Below, one piece after another: positions 35,216-47,794 of a stretch of DNA of 64,000 bases. The notes beneath the pieces were generated by a model, which saw nothing but the letters and a program-made list of their open reading frames with translations, made no database searches and was not told the DNA's origin. The stretch's first letter is position 1; the number at the start of each line of letters is the position of its first letter. Source of the stretch: Staphylotrichum longicolle. Lineage: Eukaryota; Ascomycota; Sordariomycetes; Sordariales; Chaetomiaceae. The stretch spans positions 7,874,001-7,938,000 of the forward strand of contig JAHCVI010000001.1 of the NCBI GenBank assembly GCA_019096155.1, in the 5' to 3' direction. A program made the position numbers and the translations under genes.

Positions 35216-35655
35216 AAGGGGGCAGGGAGACAGACTCCAAGAGCGCCATCGAGACCTGTTACCTTATTAGAGGGTTGGATGGGTTGTATGATACAAAGAG
35301 GTACAAGGTTGGGACTGGGCGGGTCAGTCTCCGTGTATAAACCGATGTGAATGGTAGACGCAGTAGAGTGTTAAATAGCTCATGGTAGATATTGCATACT
35401 GCATCACGGATATCAAACTCAAGTCACGGAGTCCAAGAAACACACAGAGTCTGACCCGTGCCTCGCAAGAAAGTTGGGTTCTGAGCAAACAAACATCGCT
35501 CGCTGGTATCATTTCAAAGCGTAAGCCGACCAAACTACCAAACTCTCCTCGCCCGGCAGCAGCACAACTGTTCAACATCAGCCAAAAACCACCACGCAAC
35601 GTCATCCCTCCCCTTGCCCTCTCTCTCTCTCAACTTTGTCCCACCGAATCCCCCA
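35216..35655. other. Convergent spacer, RNase II gene/SEC10
   Basis: 440 bp between two stop codons on opposite strands, presumably overlapping 3' UTRs. No gene seen. Confidence 0.7.
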
Positions 35656-38359
35656 TCACAGCCCCGCCAAAACACTCTGCACCCCAACACTCCCCGCGTC
35701 CTCCCTCTTCTGCACAAACGCCTTGAAGTCCGCCTTGCCCAACCTCTTCCCGCCGCCGCCGCCACCACCACCACCACCACCGCCGCCGCCGCCGCCGACG
35801 CCCGCACCCACACCCGCGCCGCCGACGGACCCGGACGCCAGGTTCCGCGAGCGCTCCCTGAGCGCCTCGGGCCCGATGATGAACAGGTAGCCGACCTCGG
35901 TCAGCACCTCGAGGGTCTGCTCGACCTCCTTGGTGAGCGGCCACTCCTTGAGGGTGGCGACGTACTTTGCGATGTCCTTGGTGACCATCAGCCCCCCCGT
36001 GGCGTTGACCTGGAACTTCTTGAAGTGCTCGAACAGCAGGCGGTGGACGGCGAGGGCGAGCTCCGAGGCGAAGACCTCGAGGTTGGCGCCGTCGACGGCC
36101 TGGCGGGTGGCGGGGGCGACGCGGGCGGCGAGGAACGTGCTGATGGCCTGGCAGGTCGGGGTCTGCAGGGCGTCGACGAGGCCCTCGAGGTCGCTGTCGC
36201 GCGGGCGGAAGTCGAGCTTCTTTTGCGTGGTGGCGAGGAGCTTGGCGACCCAGTTGAGGGCGACGTCCATGGTGGACTTGATGACGGCGTTGGCCTTGCG
36301 CTCGGTGGCCTCGAGGGCCATTTTGGACTGGGCTTCCATGTTGCGGCGGACGGTGGTGTTGGACTCGGCGAGGCGGATGAGGACGGTGGTGATGAAGCGG
36401 GACATGAGGTTGGTGATGGTGACGGCCGGGCGGAGGTTGGGGAGGTACGAGAGGTCGGGCTCCGTCTTGGAGTTTTCCTGCGAGGTGGCGGCGTCGAGGG
36501 CGGCGTCGAGGGCCGTCTCGACGTAGACTTGGCCCATGGTGGTGAGTAGCAGGTTGAGGAGGATGTTGACGTCCTTGGGGGTCTCGCTGGCCGAGCCCAT
36601 CTCGAGGGTGCGGCGGACGCTCTCGGCGAGCCAGCCTATCATGCGCTTCGCGTAGGCGACGCTGAGGACGCCGTCCTGTTCCGACACCTCGATGTCGTTC
36701 TTGTTGCTGCCGCTGTCCTGGATGCGCGCGACTCGGAGCATCATCCTCTTTTGGGTCGGTGTGAGATCGGAGGATTCGAGACGCTCCATGTATGCGTCCT
36801 TGGCCGAGGCGATGAGCTGCGTGCCTTGCTGGGCGATGGCGGCCATGAACCCGGTCGGTGCCTTCTTCCTCCTGGAGTGGTATATGGTGAACTTGAAGAG
36901 CAACGAGTTGTACATCTCGTCTAGACTCCGCCTCTCGCGGTCGATGTACGAGTTGCCTACTAGGTATGGCACGAATAGCTCCTCCAGCTGCTGATCGAGT
37001 GTCTGTGAGATCTGTGCCGAGCACGGTTCCGGGTGTTCTGTCAGGCCGTGCGTCTTGAGGTCTTCGACGAGGGCGCTGATGTAGGCGCGAGACGCGTGCA
37101 GTGAGCGGAGGAAGGCTAGGGACGAAATGGTGGTGGCCTTGTCCAAGACCATCTCCAGCCGCTGCTGGATGGACTGCTGGAAGACGCGCTGAATGAACTT
37201 GATCAAGACGGTTTCGTAGTATGGGAACGCCCTCTTGATGATGAAGGACTCTTCCTGCATAACGATCTTGACCTCGTCGATCAGCGACTGCAGGCTCGGC
37301 TCGACGCCGGGGGGGTCCGAGTCTGGGTCGGCAAGCTGATCCCACGTCTCGCCGTCCATGATGACCTCGTCGGTGATGAGCTGGTCCCGGTCGATGAAGA
37401 ACTGGTGCTGGTTCACAAAGGCGGCAATGACGCTGGCGCCGCCGTTGAAGTCGTAGAGCACGCGCGCGCACTCCATCATGTCGTCAAAGTTCTGGCGGCG
37501 GTAGCTGTTGTTGAACTGCTTGAGCAGGTCCTGCTCCAGCAGCTCCGAGAACTTCTCGAGCGCTTCCCGCGTGTTGTGGCGGCGGTTCGTGCCTGTGACG
37601 CCGTTGGTGACGCCGTTGCCGCGGAATCCGTTGGTGGCCTGGCCCCACGACGCCGGGTCGAGGCGCTGGCTGATGCGCATCAGCTGGCGCGCGATGACGG
37701 CGCACCGCACCTTGTTCTCGGCACCACCCTGGCGCTGTATCTCCTCGAGCGAGGTCAGCTGGCCCGTCTCTGTCACCTCCATCCAACACTGGATCAGGAA
37801 GTTGGCGTCCTGCGCTTTCCTCCGTTTCCTGTCGAGCTCCTCGAGCTTCTCGCCGATCTGCACTGCGATATTCCCCCCTCCGTCTGCTCGGCCATTGCCG
37901 TTGGCGGCGGTGCCCGAGTTGTTGAGACTCAAGTCGAGGGCCTCGAATTGGGCCATAGACTGATCGAGCTTGCGGCCGAGGGTCTCGAGGGTCTGGTCAT
38001 GTTGGATCTCGGCACGCCGGACCTGCGAAAGGAGCTCCGACTCTCGTTCTTGGAGCTCTTCTGAGAGAGCGCCCAGCTGCGACAGAGCGTCTGCAGTCAC
38101 AATGTTAGCTAGTTCGATCGGGGGGGGCAGGAAGCGAGGAGGCCAGGGAGGTCGGCTCACGCTCAAAGCCTCGAATCAATGGTTTTGGGTCAAAGGCATG
38201 GTGTGCGGGGCCGGAGCGGCGGCTCGCGGGGAGGGCCGTGTCGGCGAGCGAGTCGACAAAGTCGCCGACGATGAAGTCCTTGTTGGAGAAGTCGTCGAGG
38301 GTGAAGCTGGGGCCCCGGGGGAAGAGAGCGCGCGAGGCGCTGGACCCGCCGCGTTCCAT
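35656..38359 (-). CDS. SEC10: Exocyst complex subunit SEC10
   Basis: A subunit of the octameric exocyst that tethers secretory vesicles to the plasma membrane at hyphal tips and septa. Two exons, 38359..38161 and 38090..35656, give 877 aa; donor GTGAGC, acceptor TGCAG. The join reads PLIRGFEHALSQLGALSEEL. The N-terminus (SFTLDDFSNKDFIVGDFVDSL) and the coiled-coil-like segment (ESELLSQVRRAEIQHDQTL) are typical. The long alpha-helical CATCHR-type body follows with many matches (QSIQQRLEMVLDKA, YNSLLFKFTIYHSRRKKAP). A run of 16 glycines (about residues 832-847, nt 35749-35796) plus a Gly/Val stretch precedes the last roughly 30 residues, an unusual low-complexity linker. It lies divergent to NUS1 with only 726 bp between starts. 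Confidence 0.95.
35749..35796 (-). repeat. GGN codon repeat encoding 16 glycines in SEC10
   Basis: Forty-eight bases of GGC/GGT codons in a row (seen as GCC/ACC on the plus strand). Such runs vary in length by slippage. It lies in the protein's C-terminal region. Confidence 0.85.
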
Positions 38360-39085
38360 GGCCGCGACCGTCACCGTCACCTCTGGAGGGCGTGGGTGCG
38401 AGTGCGCATGGAAATTGTCGGTGCTGGGAGCCGTTTGCGGATGCTGAATCGTTTCTGTGTTGGACTCGATGCTGTGCTGCCACAGGGACAGGATATGGAG
38501 GCACCTATCCCAGCAGGGGTCAGCGCCCCCAGAACAGCAGTCGGCGGGGCTGCAGTGGTTCCCCCGACAGTGGGTCGTGCAGTGTAACCTCAACTGGAAA
38601 AGCCTCCAGCCACATTCCGTCATGCCCTGGACACCAGCGGTATAACGGTAGCGATACAGTAATTTACAACGCCAAGTCACCATCCGGAGATACAGACACA
38701 GACAGGTTGCATGTGCCAAGGGCTGTACAGGCGGAATACATACACCTTCACTGGCTCACTGCCTCGCCAGTGACGCGGCGATGGAAGAAGCCAGCTTTTG
38801 CAACCACAGGGAAGCAGTTGTCTTGTGACGACCGCAGCGTCGGCCTCTTTCCTGACTCCCGACCTAACCACGGGCATCCCATTTTGATGAGCTGGTTTTC
38901 ATACGACGTTCACTGCGGGTATCCGTACCTGACTGGTAATCATTAATTACTGCCGCCCCTTCTTGGGACGAGAAATCGCCAGTTGCTGCACATTGCCCAC
39001 TGCACACTGCACACTGCACATCTGCCCGCTGCACGCCCTGGAAGCCCCCGTTGTTGCGGCGCGGAGCAAACACCACAGCGACGCC
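38360..39085. other. Divergent promoter region, SEC10/NUS1
   Basis: 726 bp between start codons. Three exact copies of CACTGCA occupy 38998-39018, in the presumed NUS1 leader. No gene seen. Confidence 0.65.
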
Positions 39086-40291
39086 ATGCCCTTCCTCGCA
39101 AAGGACCTCGACACCTACCGGCGCGACGAGCGCCTGGGCCACAGGTTACTGACGCCCGAGGAGCGCGTGAAGCTGCTCAAGGTGCGTTGCATGTTGCATT
39201 CCACACACAGAGCAACCCACAGAACAACCCACAGGACAACCCGCAGCTAACAGTGATGCCAGCCCTACCTCCCGTCACCCCCGTCCCGCTCCAAATCGCG
39301 ATCACGGACCGCCTCGAGCGCAGCGAAGGCGCGGGAAGAGAAAAAGACCCGGCTCGGAGTCCGCCGCTTCCTCCGGCGCCAGTACCACATCTTCGTCTTC
39401 GCCCTCATCCACATCTTCTTCTCGGTCTACATCCGCTTCCGCCAGGCCTACCATGCCGTCGCAAACCGGATATACTCGGTGTACTATCACCACCACCGAA
39501 CACCCGAGCTGATTCGTCGCGACGTCAAGGGCCTCCGCCGCCTGCCCAAGCACCTCAGTGTCATCCTGACCCTGGAGGACCAGAGGCGGAGCGGCGCTGG
39601 GTTGGAGAGGCTGCTCAACGAAGTGGCCGATGTGGCCGCATGGTGCGCGAGTGCGGGCATCCCGCAGCTCTCCATCTATGAGACGACGGGTACAGAACAG
39701 CAGACAAGGGGCTTACTCCCGTCCGTTCGCTAACCATCTCCCCTAGGCATCCTCAAGGGGTATCTGAAGGAAACGCACGACGCAGTCTCCCAGAAGCTCG
39801 ACTTCTACTTTGGCTCCAGCTACCCGTCCGTGAGCCTCCGAGCCCCTCACATGCCGCCCCTCGATTCGACAGCCCCACCGACCAGGACGAGCCATAGCAG
39901 CAGAACCACCAGCAGCAGCAGCAGCAGCAGCAGCGACGACGACGAGGAAGGCCCGAGGAAGCACATCTCCATCGTGCTCATCTCGGCCGAGGACGGACGG
40001 GACTCGATGGTCGACCTGACCAAGACGCTGGCCGAGATGTCGCAGCGTAAGAAGCTCAACACGGCCGACATCACGCAGGAGCTGGTCGACGCCGAGCTGA
40101 CCGAGAGCGTCATGTCGGAGCCCGACCTACTCATCCTCTTCAGCCCGCACGTCGAGCTGGCGGGGTACCCGCCGTGGCAGATCCGCCTGACCGAGATCTT
40201 CCATGTGAAGGACAACCAGGGGGTCGGGTACCAGGTGTTTTACCGGGGGTTACGCAAGTTTGCCGAGGCGCAAATGCGGAAGGGGAGATGA
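39086..40291 (+). CDS. NUS1: NUS1, regulatory subunit of cis-prenyltransferase (dehydrodolichyl diphosphate synthase)
   Basis: A partner of the catalytic Rer2/Srt1 subunit in making the dolichol precursor at the ER, needed for N-glycosylation. Three exons, 39086..39181, 39263..39689 and 39747..40291, give 355 aa; acceptors are GCCAG and CCTAG. Features in order: a charged N-terminus, basic Ser/Arg-rich stretch, membrane segment HIFVFALIHIFFSVYI (about residues 67-82), KHLSVILTLED block, and the C-terminal PPWQIRLTEIFHVKDNQG block typical of Nus1. A Ser/Asp-rich insert (about nt 39890-39950) interrupts the cis-prenyltransferase fold. It lies in tandem with TRM5, 434 bp apart. The first intron is built of a 12-bp tandem repeat (39213-39246). 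Confidence 0.92.
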
Positions 40292-40725
40292 TGTGAGATG
40301 TAGAGGCCCGTGTTTTTGTTGTTGTTGCTGTGGTTGTTGTCGGGCTTAGAGGTTAGAGGAGATGTCGGATGTCGGTTTCTCAGCAAGCGGCATTTCTGCT
40401 ACATAGATTAAGGGTCGGGCTGCTTGTTTGTTAAAGCACCGTTTGTCTTGGTTTTGAAACGTCCTCGGTCCGCCGTCTTTGATCACCAACAAACCAGCCT
40501 CTAATGTGAATCTGGGGTGTGTCAACTTACAGAAGATACTTGGGTGGAAATAGCGGCCTCTCATTGGCCAGTTTCTCTTTTTCCAGCGGGTCTCGTTCAA
40601 GTTTGTGCCCGTTTGTACCTGAACCGCAAGGCCCATCTGCCCAATTTGACAGGTGAGTAATCTGTAACACGCTCTTTCACTGTCAAGACTCGGGAGCAGG
40701 GCCGTGGGCTAACACCAGACAAACC
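40292..40725. other. Intergenic spacer, NUS1 to TRM5
   Basis: 434 bp, presumably the NUS1 3' UTR (GTT-rich near 40315-40336) and the TRM5 promoter. No gene seen. Confidence 0.65.
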
Positions 40726-42533
40726 ATGAGCGTGCACGAAAAGGCGTCCAATGTGAGTGTGGGAGCGGGTGAAACGGCCGAGATGAGCATGTTCCGGCCG
40801 CCCATTGTGCGCTCAGGCACAGCTGCCCTCAACCGCGCCCTGTTCTCCAAGAAGGTCAACCTGGCTGCCGCCGCCCTCAAGGACAACAAGCTCATCTCAC
40901 AGTACCGCCCGCGGCTCAGCGCTGGGAAGGAGATCTTGAATGTCGACCGCATCTCCCCGATCCAGCCTCACCCAGACAAGGCACTCGCCGAACAGGGGCG
41001 CAAGTGTCTGCTCCTGAATCCCAGTGTCCAACCCGAAGGTCAGAGAACTTATTGTGTCGTATTTCACCACCATCGAGTTTGATTGCTAACTTGTGTCTGA
41101 CAGCCATCGACACATGGGGCCCAGTGTTGAAAGATGGCGTCCAGAAGCAAGAGTTGACCGTCTTTCCCTATGAGCTCCAGCTCGACTACGATTACTGGAA
41201 CTACCGTATGGATGAATCCACGTCAGGCATTTATGGACTAGTTCTGACCTTGACCCAGGGGATATCATGCTCTCCATTCTCCCTGAAGAACTTCACGTTG
41301 AAATTCCCACCGGCTTCAACGTTGCCGGTCATGTAGGTCCGTCAAAATCCTCGTCCCTCGCTCACGCTGCGGACCTCCCTGACCGAGCCCAGCCCATCTC
41401 AACCTCCGGGACAACTATCTGCCCTACAAGTACCTAGTCGCAGAGATCATCCTCGACAAGAACCCTCAGATCAAGACCGTCATCAACAAGATCGACAACG
41501 TCGGCTCCGAATCCGAGTTCCGGACCTTCCAGTACGAAGTCCTGGCCGGTCCCGACGACCTCAACGTCCAGGTCGCCGAGAGCAACTGCATCTTCGAGTT
41601 TGACTACGCCAAAGTCTACTGGAACAGCAAGCTGGAGACGGAGCACCGCAGGCTGATCAACATCTTCCAGCCGGGCGAGGTCGTGTGCGACGTCATGGCC
41701 GGCATCGGGCCCTTCGCCGTGCCCGCGGGCAAGAAGCACGTCTTTGTCTGGGCCAACGACAAGAACCCCGAGAGCTTCAAGTGTCTCGAGGCCGCCATCA
41801 AGAAGAACAAGGTCCGTCCCCATTTCCCCATTTCCCCCCCTCATATTTTGCACAACTTACCTCCTAACAACCCCCCACCCAGGTCTCTCTCTTTGTTCGC
41901 CCCTTCTGCGAAGACGGCCGCACCTTCATCCACCAAGCCGCCGACTCCGTCCTCGCCGCCTCCCTCGCCGGCGAGCACGCCACCCTCATCCACAAGGAGA
42001 AAAAGCAAGCCCCAGCCCAATCCAACCCCTCATCCAAACCCAAACCCCCCTCCCCAGGAGACAAGAAACCCGCCGCCGCCGGCAAACCCCGCACAACAGC
42101 CACCACCACCCGCGAGGAACACATCCCCCTGCCCCCCACCATCGCCCACTTCGTCATGAACCTGCCCGCCTCGGCCATCGAGTTCCTCTCGAGCTACCGC
42201 GGCGTCTACGCGGGGCGGGAGCGCCTCTTCCGCCCGCACACGCCGGCCCGGCTGCCCATGGTGCACGTGCACTGCTTCAGCTACAAGGCCGACGACGAGA
42301 CGCCCGCCCTGGACATCTGCGAGCGCATCTCGCGGGAGATGGGGTTCGAGTTTCGCGCGGCGCCGATGGGGGACAAGGCCAAAGAAGGGGAGGTTGGGGG
42401 GGAGGAGGAGGAGGAGGAGGAGGAGGAAGGGGTGGTCAGGATCCACGGGGTGAGGGATGTCGCGCCGGCGAAGAGCATGTATTGCGCCAGCTTCCGGTTG
42501 CCGGCGGCGGTTGCCTTTGCGGAGAGGGGGTGA
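40726..42533 (+). CDS. TRM5: tRNA (guanine-37-N1)-methyltransferase TRM5
   Basis: Transfers methyl from S-adenosylmethionine to N1 of G37 next to the anticodon, preventing +1 frameshifting; it acts in cytosol and mitochondria. Five exons: 40726..41038, 41104..41205, 41259..41336, 41393..41811 and 41883..42533, giving 520 aa. Joins restore PEAIDTWGP, WNYRDIMLSILPEELH and AGHVAHLNLRDNYLPYK. The Rossmann core shows the SAM-binding GEVVCDVMAGIGPFAVPAG, and the catalytic-loop motif is MNLPASAIEFL. Two low-complexity inserts lie in exon 5: a Lys/Pro-rich stretch before EEHIPLPPTIAHFVMN and a run of nine Glu near nt 42402-42428. The family is certain. Confidence 0.95.
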
Positions 42534-45500
42534 GAGAGTGGTGTATGGGGATCCCTGATGGGCGGCCATGGACAAGGAGGCTCTTTCGGAAGATGCCGAC
42601 CACCTCCCTGGAGTTTTATTTTTGGGACAGGGGCTACACAATAGATCGAGGAGAGGAGTTAGCAGAGCAGGCATGGTCTACGCTGCGAAGCCAGCCAGCC
42701 TCAAGCGGTGTATAGCCTCCTTGCCCGTCTCCGACTGGACTGGGCTTCGTATTTGGCTCGAGTCATATTATCAACCATGATGGCTCACCACACAAAAGAT
42801 GAAATCACCTCCAGCCACTCACAAACCTGCTGCGCGCCCCAAAGGGCTGGTTGCCCAACCCACGCACACACACACCACACACAAACGACGCCATGGCTAC
42901 ACAATGCAAGCCATGCATCAGAAGCATATGTATGTGTCAACGGTTTATCTTCCCACCCGCGGCGGCGGCCACACCAGGGGGTTGTGCATAGCATGCATGC
43001 AGTTGCAGGGCGCCCACTTCTCGAGATTGTATGTACATACAAAGTGGAATACATTAGTACCCAATACATACCCGCCGATGGAATCATAGCTCCATCTCAC
43101 ACAGGAGCCGATGTGACGCCAGCTTGGCGCATCCAAACGGGTACATTTTCCCATATTTGGTTTTTTTTCTGGGTCCGGTTGTATGTAGTGTATTCCGTAC
43201 ATGGGCAAGTACAGATTTAGCATGTTCTCCCTGCAAGTCTGTCGGATGCGGTCACGGCTGGTAATCCTCGATCCGATCCTTGTCTCACGGTTAGCTGTCC
43301 CGGTGCCGGACCTCCAGAGATACCGGTGATAACCACCAGCTCTTGGAGGGGGGAAGATAGCGTCCCGGCTTTTGTTATCGACAGGGTAGAGCGGTAAGTA
43401 GAGAAGGTGAGGAAACCCCTGGCCAGAAACCGCCCGGACAGCCGAGACGAAACGGCAGCCCGTCATAGAGGCTTGTTTGGGTAACACGAGAAGCGCGGTG
43501 CAGGGCAGAGGAGGGGTGGTGTGCTGTGGCCATCGTGCGATGCTGTATTGCGCCTGGCCTATCACGCCACGCGCCGTTGAGGTGCACTTCGGTCCGAGGG
43601 AGGGGGAATGCACACTCGGTCAGGGCAGTCGGTCAATCGCTCCCTGGGGCCTCTCTGTTGATCGCTGTTGCACAACGTCACATTTGCTGCCCCTTGTGCC
43701 CTTCTTCCATGTGCGACCGAGACATGTGATACCGGGTTATGTGCCAACAGCAACGTTTGGCCACGCCGGTGAACCTCGCCAGGAATCATCGCAGGGGCTT
43801 CTGTGGTCTGGCTACCGTGTGTCTAGACAACGTCAAGGGCGAGGAGATGCCGGCCAAAAGGATCCCGCGTGGGGACGCGATGGGCTCAATGCCAGACGGA
43901 GGATTACCGGTCTCGGAAAAAAGAAGGTCAGCACGGGCCGTATCCAACTTTATCAAGGCGCGAGCTTCGGGGCCAGACCAGCTCCAAGGCCATTTGATAC
44001 GAAGCCCCGGTTGAGGAGATCCGGCACCACGAGATAAGAGGCGGACGCCTTGGCTTGCAGCGGCGGGAACCATGGTGGATGCAGACGAAACTGGGCACGA
44101 CATGGTGCCGCAATTTGCCATGCCGAACTTGCATCAGCGTGTTCTCTTTGTTGACGATGATTTGCTGATCGATTGTAGACGCGTCTGATAGGGCAGTAGG
44201 GAAAAGCCGGGTATTGACGCCAGTGGGAATGAGGTTGCAGACGTTGTGAGGGGTCTGCAGCATGTCATTCTGGATCTAAAATGGTAGGCCAGACTGACTC
44301 AACCCGTCGTCAAACGCCTGACCGCAAGTTGGCCACGGGCTCAATTGACGGCCTTGGACAGGAGAATGTTGGCCGATGACCAGAAGGGTGACAACGCCGA
44401 GGTCCAAAGCTGCGGCGGGAGATCGACTCCCCCCGCCCGTGTTACTGCAGCGACACGAGCTCCAAGAGGCTCAGATTCTGGAACGTTTGCTGGGCCCATC
44501 GCCCAGATCCCGCTGCCCCGCTTTTGCTGCCGAGATTCCGGGGCCGGGCGATGTTGGAGATCAGCTGTTGGACCCGACATCAACTTCCAATGAGCCGTGG
44601 CGACCGAGGTCCAGCCTTGCTGAGTTTTGACACTTGACGCCGTCGAGAAGAACGGGAGCTGGCATTGGTCCACGGAGATACCAGGATTGTTGGTGAAGGT
44701 GGCAAAAAATGAAACAGAAAAGTTTTATCTTGGTTGAGAGAGCTGGTGTAAGTGATCAGCACACAAAAAAGGTTTGGCCGCGTTGACCCTACCGCTTGAA
44801 GTGGCCAGCAACGGAGTCTTCGGTTTCCCCCCTGTGTTTTTCTGTATTCATTAGTTAAATATGGACAAAAGTGTATTGTCCTAACAAAGTTTTGACGTGC
44901 AACCAGGTGGTTGTGGTGCCAGAGGCGGGCATTATGCAGACGCCACAGAGTCTGATATCCGCCCAGGCTCGCCCTTTACTGTGTATGCTCCTCTCAGGGG
45001 CTCTTCGGTTGCGTTTTCCGTCGTCGCTGACCACGAGTCGGAGACTTCGTACATTTTGCATATTTTGAACCCCGGGCCGAACATGAAGCGCACGGCCGCC
45101 CCGGAACCACCGAAACCAGGCCATACTGAACCAGGTCGTCGGGAGGTCCAGGGCCGACGGTCGTCCTCATGGCCCCAGAGACCTCGTCCCACGCGAACAG
45201 CCGCGGGTTTTGTGTCTCTTGAAAGCGTGAGAATAGAACCCGTTCAATGTGCTCCGGCTGCCGTGCATCACGCCTCCGGGAAGAGTCGGAGGCAGAGGCC
45301 GGCAAGGACGCGAGAATCAGGAGGGACATCGGATCAGCATTGCATGCGGAGTCTTGTGTGTTCGCTCTCATCTGCCGCAGAGGCCGAGCAACACCCTGTC
45401 CTCCCCACTGTGCACTGCTTCATCGGCTGTTGCAGTCTTCCAGATGCGAGAGTGCGGTTGCTGACGAGTCGTCCTCCACTGCGCCGACGGAATTGTTGAT

Positions 45501-47794
45501 GGCGCCTGGGCGGTTCGAGTACCCTGCTGCAGACCGTCGAGGTGGAGAAAAGAGCCATGGCAGCAGGGATGTTTGCTCGCTGGGACCAAGAGCCCTGGCA
45601 AATCACTTTCCGCGAACGCGAAACCTGCCGAATCCTGGGCTTGAGGGAGCACCACAACTGTCTTTCCGTGGAGTTGCGTTCGGCCGCGAATCCGGGTCAA
45701 TCGGAGGCCGAGATGTTTGGTGTGCTGCGAAGGTGAACTGTGCGTGAGGAGAATCTGGGGACTTCGATGAGGACCGTCTGGCGTCACTGCGAGGTCGAGT
45801 TTCAAAGAAACCATCCTCCATAGGCCCTGAACCTCCGGCATATGTTTCGGCGATTTGCCCGCAGTCCGCGGCGTGCAGCAGGGAAGTCCGTTGTCAAGTT
45901 TTGAGCTGCCAAAAGACGAAAGCAATCTCCTTGGGCCGTGGGGCGACGGGCGAATCCACTGGGCGCTGAAAAAAGCCGGTGCTTGTTCGCTCCTGCCAGA
46001 TCCATGGAATCCATGGGTGCCGGGGGGTGTTTGACTAAAACGACTCAGGAAATGCCCCGCGCCAACCAAGCAAAATGGCCAGAACAGGTCACACGCTCGG
46101 TGTGGAGCTGTGCCTGCCCTGGGACCTGGCCAAACGTGCATTCCAGCCATTCCAGCCATTCCGCCTGCCCGCGTCTGATCTTGCCAAGCTTGCCTCCCCA
46201 CGCCCATACCCCGGCCTCCCTGAGGCACCTGGTGACCTGCCCTGTATGCCCCCAGACCGCCTCCAAATTCTCGGCACCGGCGTCGCACAGAACCCCCAAA
46301 CCTGCAGTTTCTGCCAGCATCTGTTTTCCCGGTTTCTGCTCGCTCCGTGTCCTCCCTCCCTCCAAGTTGGAGCCGAGCTGCAGTCGTTGACAACATCGGA
46401 TCGCCATAGTCACTGCATCCTCTGCATCGCCTCTGCACACGGGCACCTGGGCATCTCAGACTCGAACTTGGCCGGAGTGGAAGATGGCCGAAGCGTCTTG
46501 ACAGGCGCTGCCCCCATCCCTCTCAAACCGGACCCAACCCTGGCCAACGACAAACCCCAGCACGCAATCCTCGACTCTCCCTTCTGCCCTTGCCCGAGGT
46601 GTAACTTGGGAACCACCAACACACCACGCCTTTCGAGAACTTCCACCAGGGCGAGACAAGCCGGGACTGTTGGAGCAGCCAGGCGTATCACAGTCGACTG
46701 TGCCTCAAGGAACACCAACAACACGCTGCTGGTAAGTCGATTTACAGTTGATGCCCTTCAAAACCTGCGGCCTCCACCACCACGACCCGCATTCCTCTGC
46801 CCTTTTCCTTTGCAGGTCACGTTGTCGTTGCCCTATCCCCCCGACAGCCTCGCGCTCCCTCTTCTATCGACCTTGCCCAATCGAACGTACTCGAGGGGGA
46901 CGAGTGACTGCCGGGGCTGGGTTGGGTGAATGAAGGTATCCGCGCCGCCTATCGCTTCGCTGCACTCCACAAAGTTGGCGAATTCTAGGCGTGGCAGATC
47001 ATGCCAATCCGCCTTTGCCATACCGCGTCAAAAAGTCACACCCTCCTTTCACCTGGGCCGATAAGGTATCGGCAGCTGCGCAAACCCCCCGTCCGGGCCC
47101 CCAAATCCACGCCCCCGTTTGAGCATCAACGCCCCCCTCGGTCACGCATCCCACGTTTTGGCGTCAGCAGCCAACGAGAGCCGAGGACGTGGGAGCTGCC
47201 CGTGGGTAACGTTATTGGCAAACCCGCTTCCGCTCAAGCTGCACGAGGTGCCTGGACTGTGAAGAGCCGGGGCACTTACCCGCACACCGGCCTCTTGCGC
47301 AATCCCCGTCTCCAACACCACCACTCCGAGCTGGGATATATCCTACTGACCCCTTCCTTGCCTACACCTTCTTCTCTCCTTGCGCCGCTTTCCCGCCCCT
47401 CCTTCTCTTCCCGGTCTTTGTTTGGACTGCACTGCGTACCTCAGAGTCTAATTGTAATTCCTTTTGCACAGCTCGATTTCGGCGAAACCTGACGTGCCAT
47501 TCAACAACAATAAGGAAATCCCACGCCATCCCGTCCCGGTGACCGCCCTTTGTCTCCCTCCCAGACACTCTGTCGGCAGCAAATCGCACCGCGGTCCACT
47601 TCAAGCTGGCAAACGGCAGAAAGGATTAGCACGTCCTTGTTCACACTATTCCAAGGACGCCAACCCCCACCGCCAATTCTCGACCTGTGCCCCGCCACCA
47701 CTTATGACGGACCCTTTTGGATTCCTGTTGGAGAAGGATTGAGGGTGATCTGGGCAGCTGTCCGTTGATTACCGGGGTTCCCGTTTTATTCAAG
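42534..47794. other. 5.3 kb region without a supported gene, TRM5 to REG1
   Basis: The longest frames (minus 45368-46438; plus 46075-46929) overlap each other on opposite strands and have no domains. The left end should hold the TRM5 3' UTR. The right end (about 46600-47794) is C/T-rich and holds an intron-like element, so a spliced leader of REG1 or a separate non-coding transcript is possible. Confidence 0.5.
46732..46815 (+). other. Intron-like element, possible REG1 5' leader intron
   Basis: GTAAGT at 46732-46737, a pyrimidine-rich tail and TTTGCAG ending at 46815 give an 84-bp canonical-looking intron, 1 kb upstream of the REG1 start. No clear CTRAY branch point is obvious, so this is tentative. 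Confidence 0.35.

Noticed and set aside
35630..37471. 613-codon minus-strand ORF in another frame of SEC10, Arg/Pro/His-rich
   Set aside because: An overlapping frame on the same strand; the SEC10 frame carries the conserved sequence, and this composition is typical of shifted GC-rich codons.
45505..45525. GGTTCGAGTACC resembling a tRNA B box
   Set aside because: No A box at the right spacing and no foldable acceptor stem around it.
45368..46438. 356-codon minus-strand ORF in the 5.3 kb gap
   Set aside because: It overlaps an equally long plus-strand frame; neither shows motifs, so both look like GC-rich chance frames.
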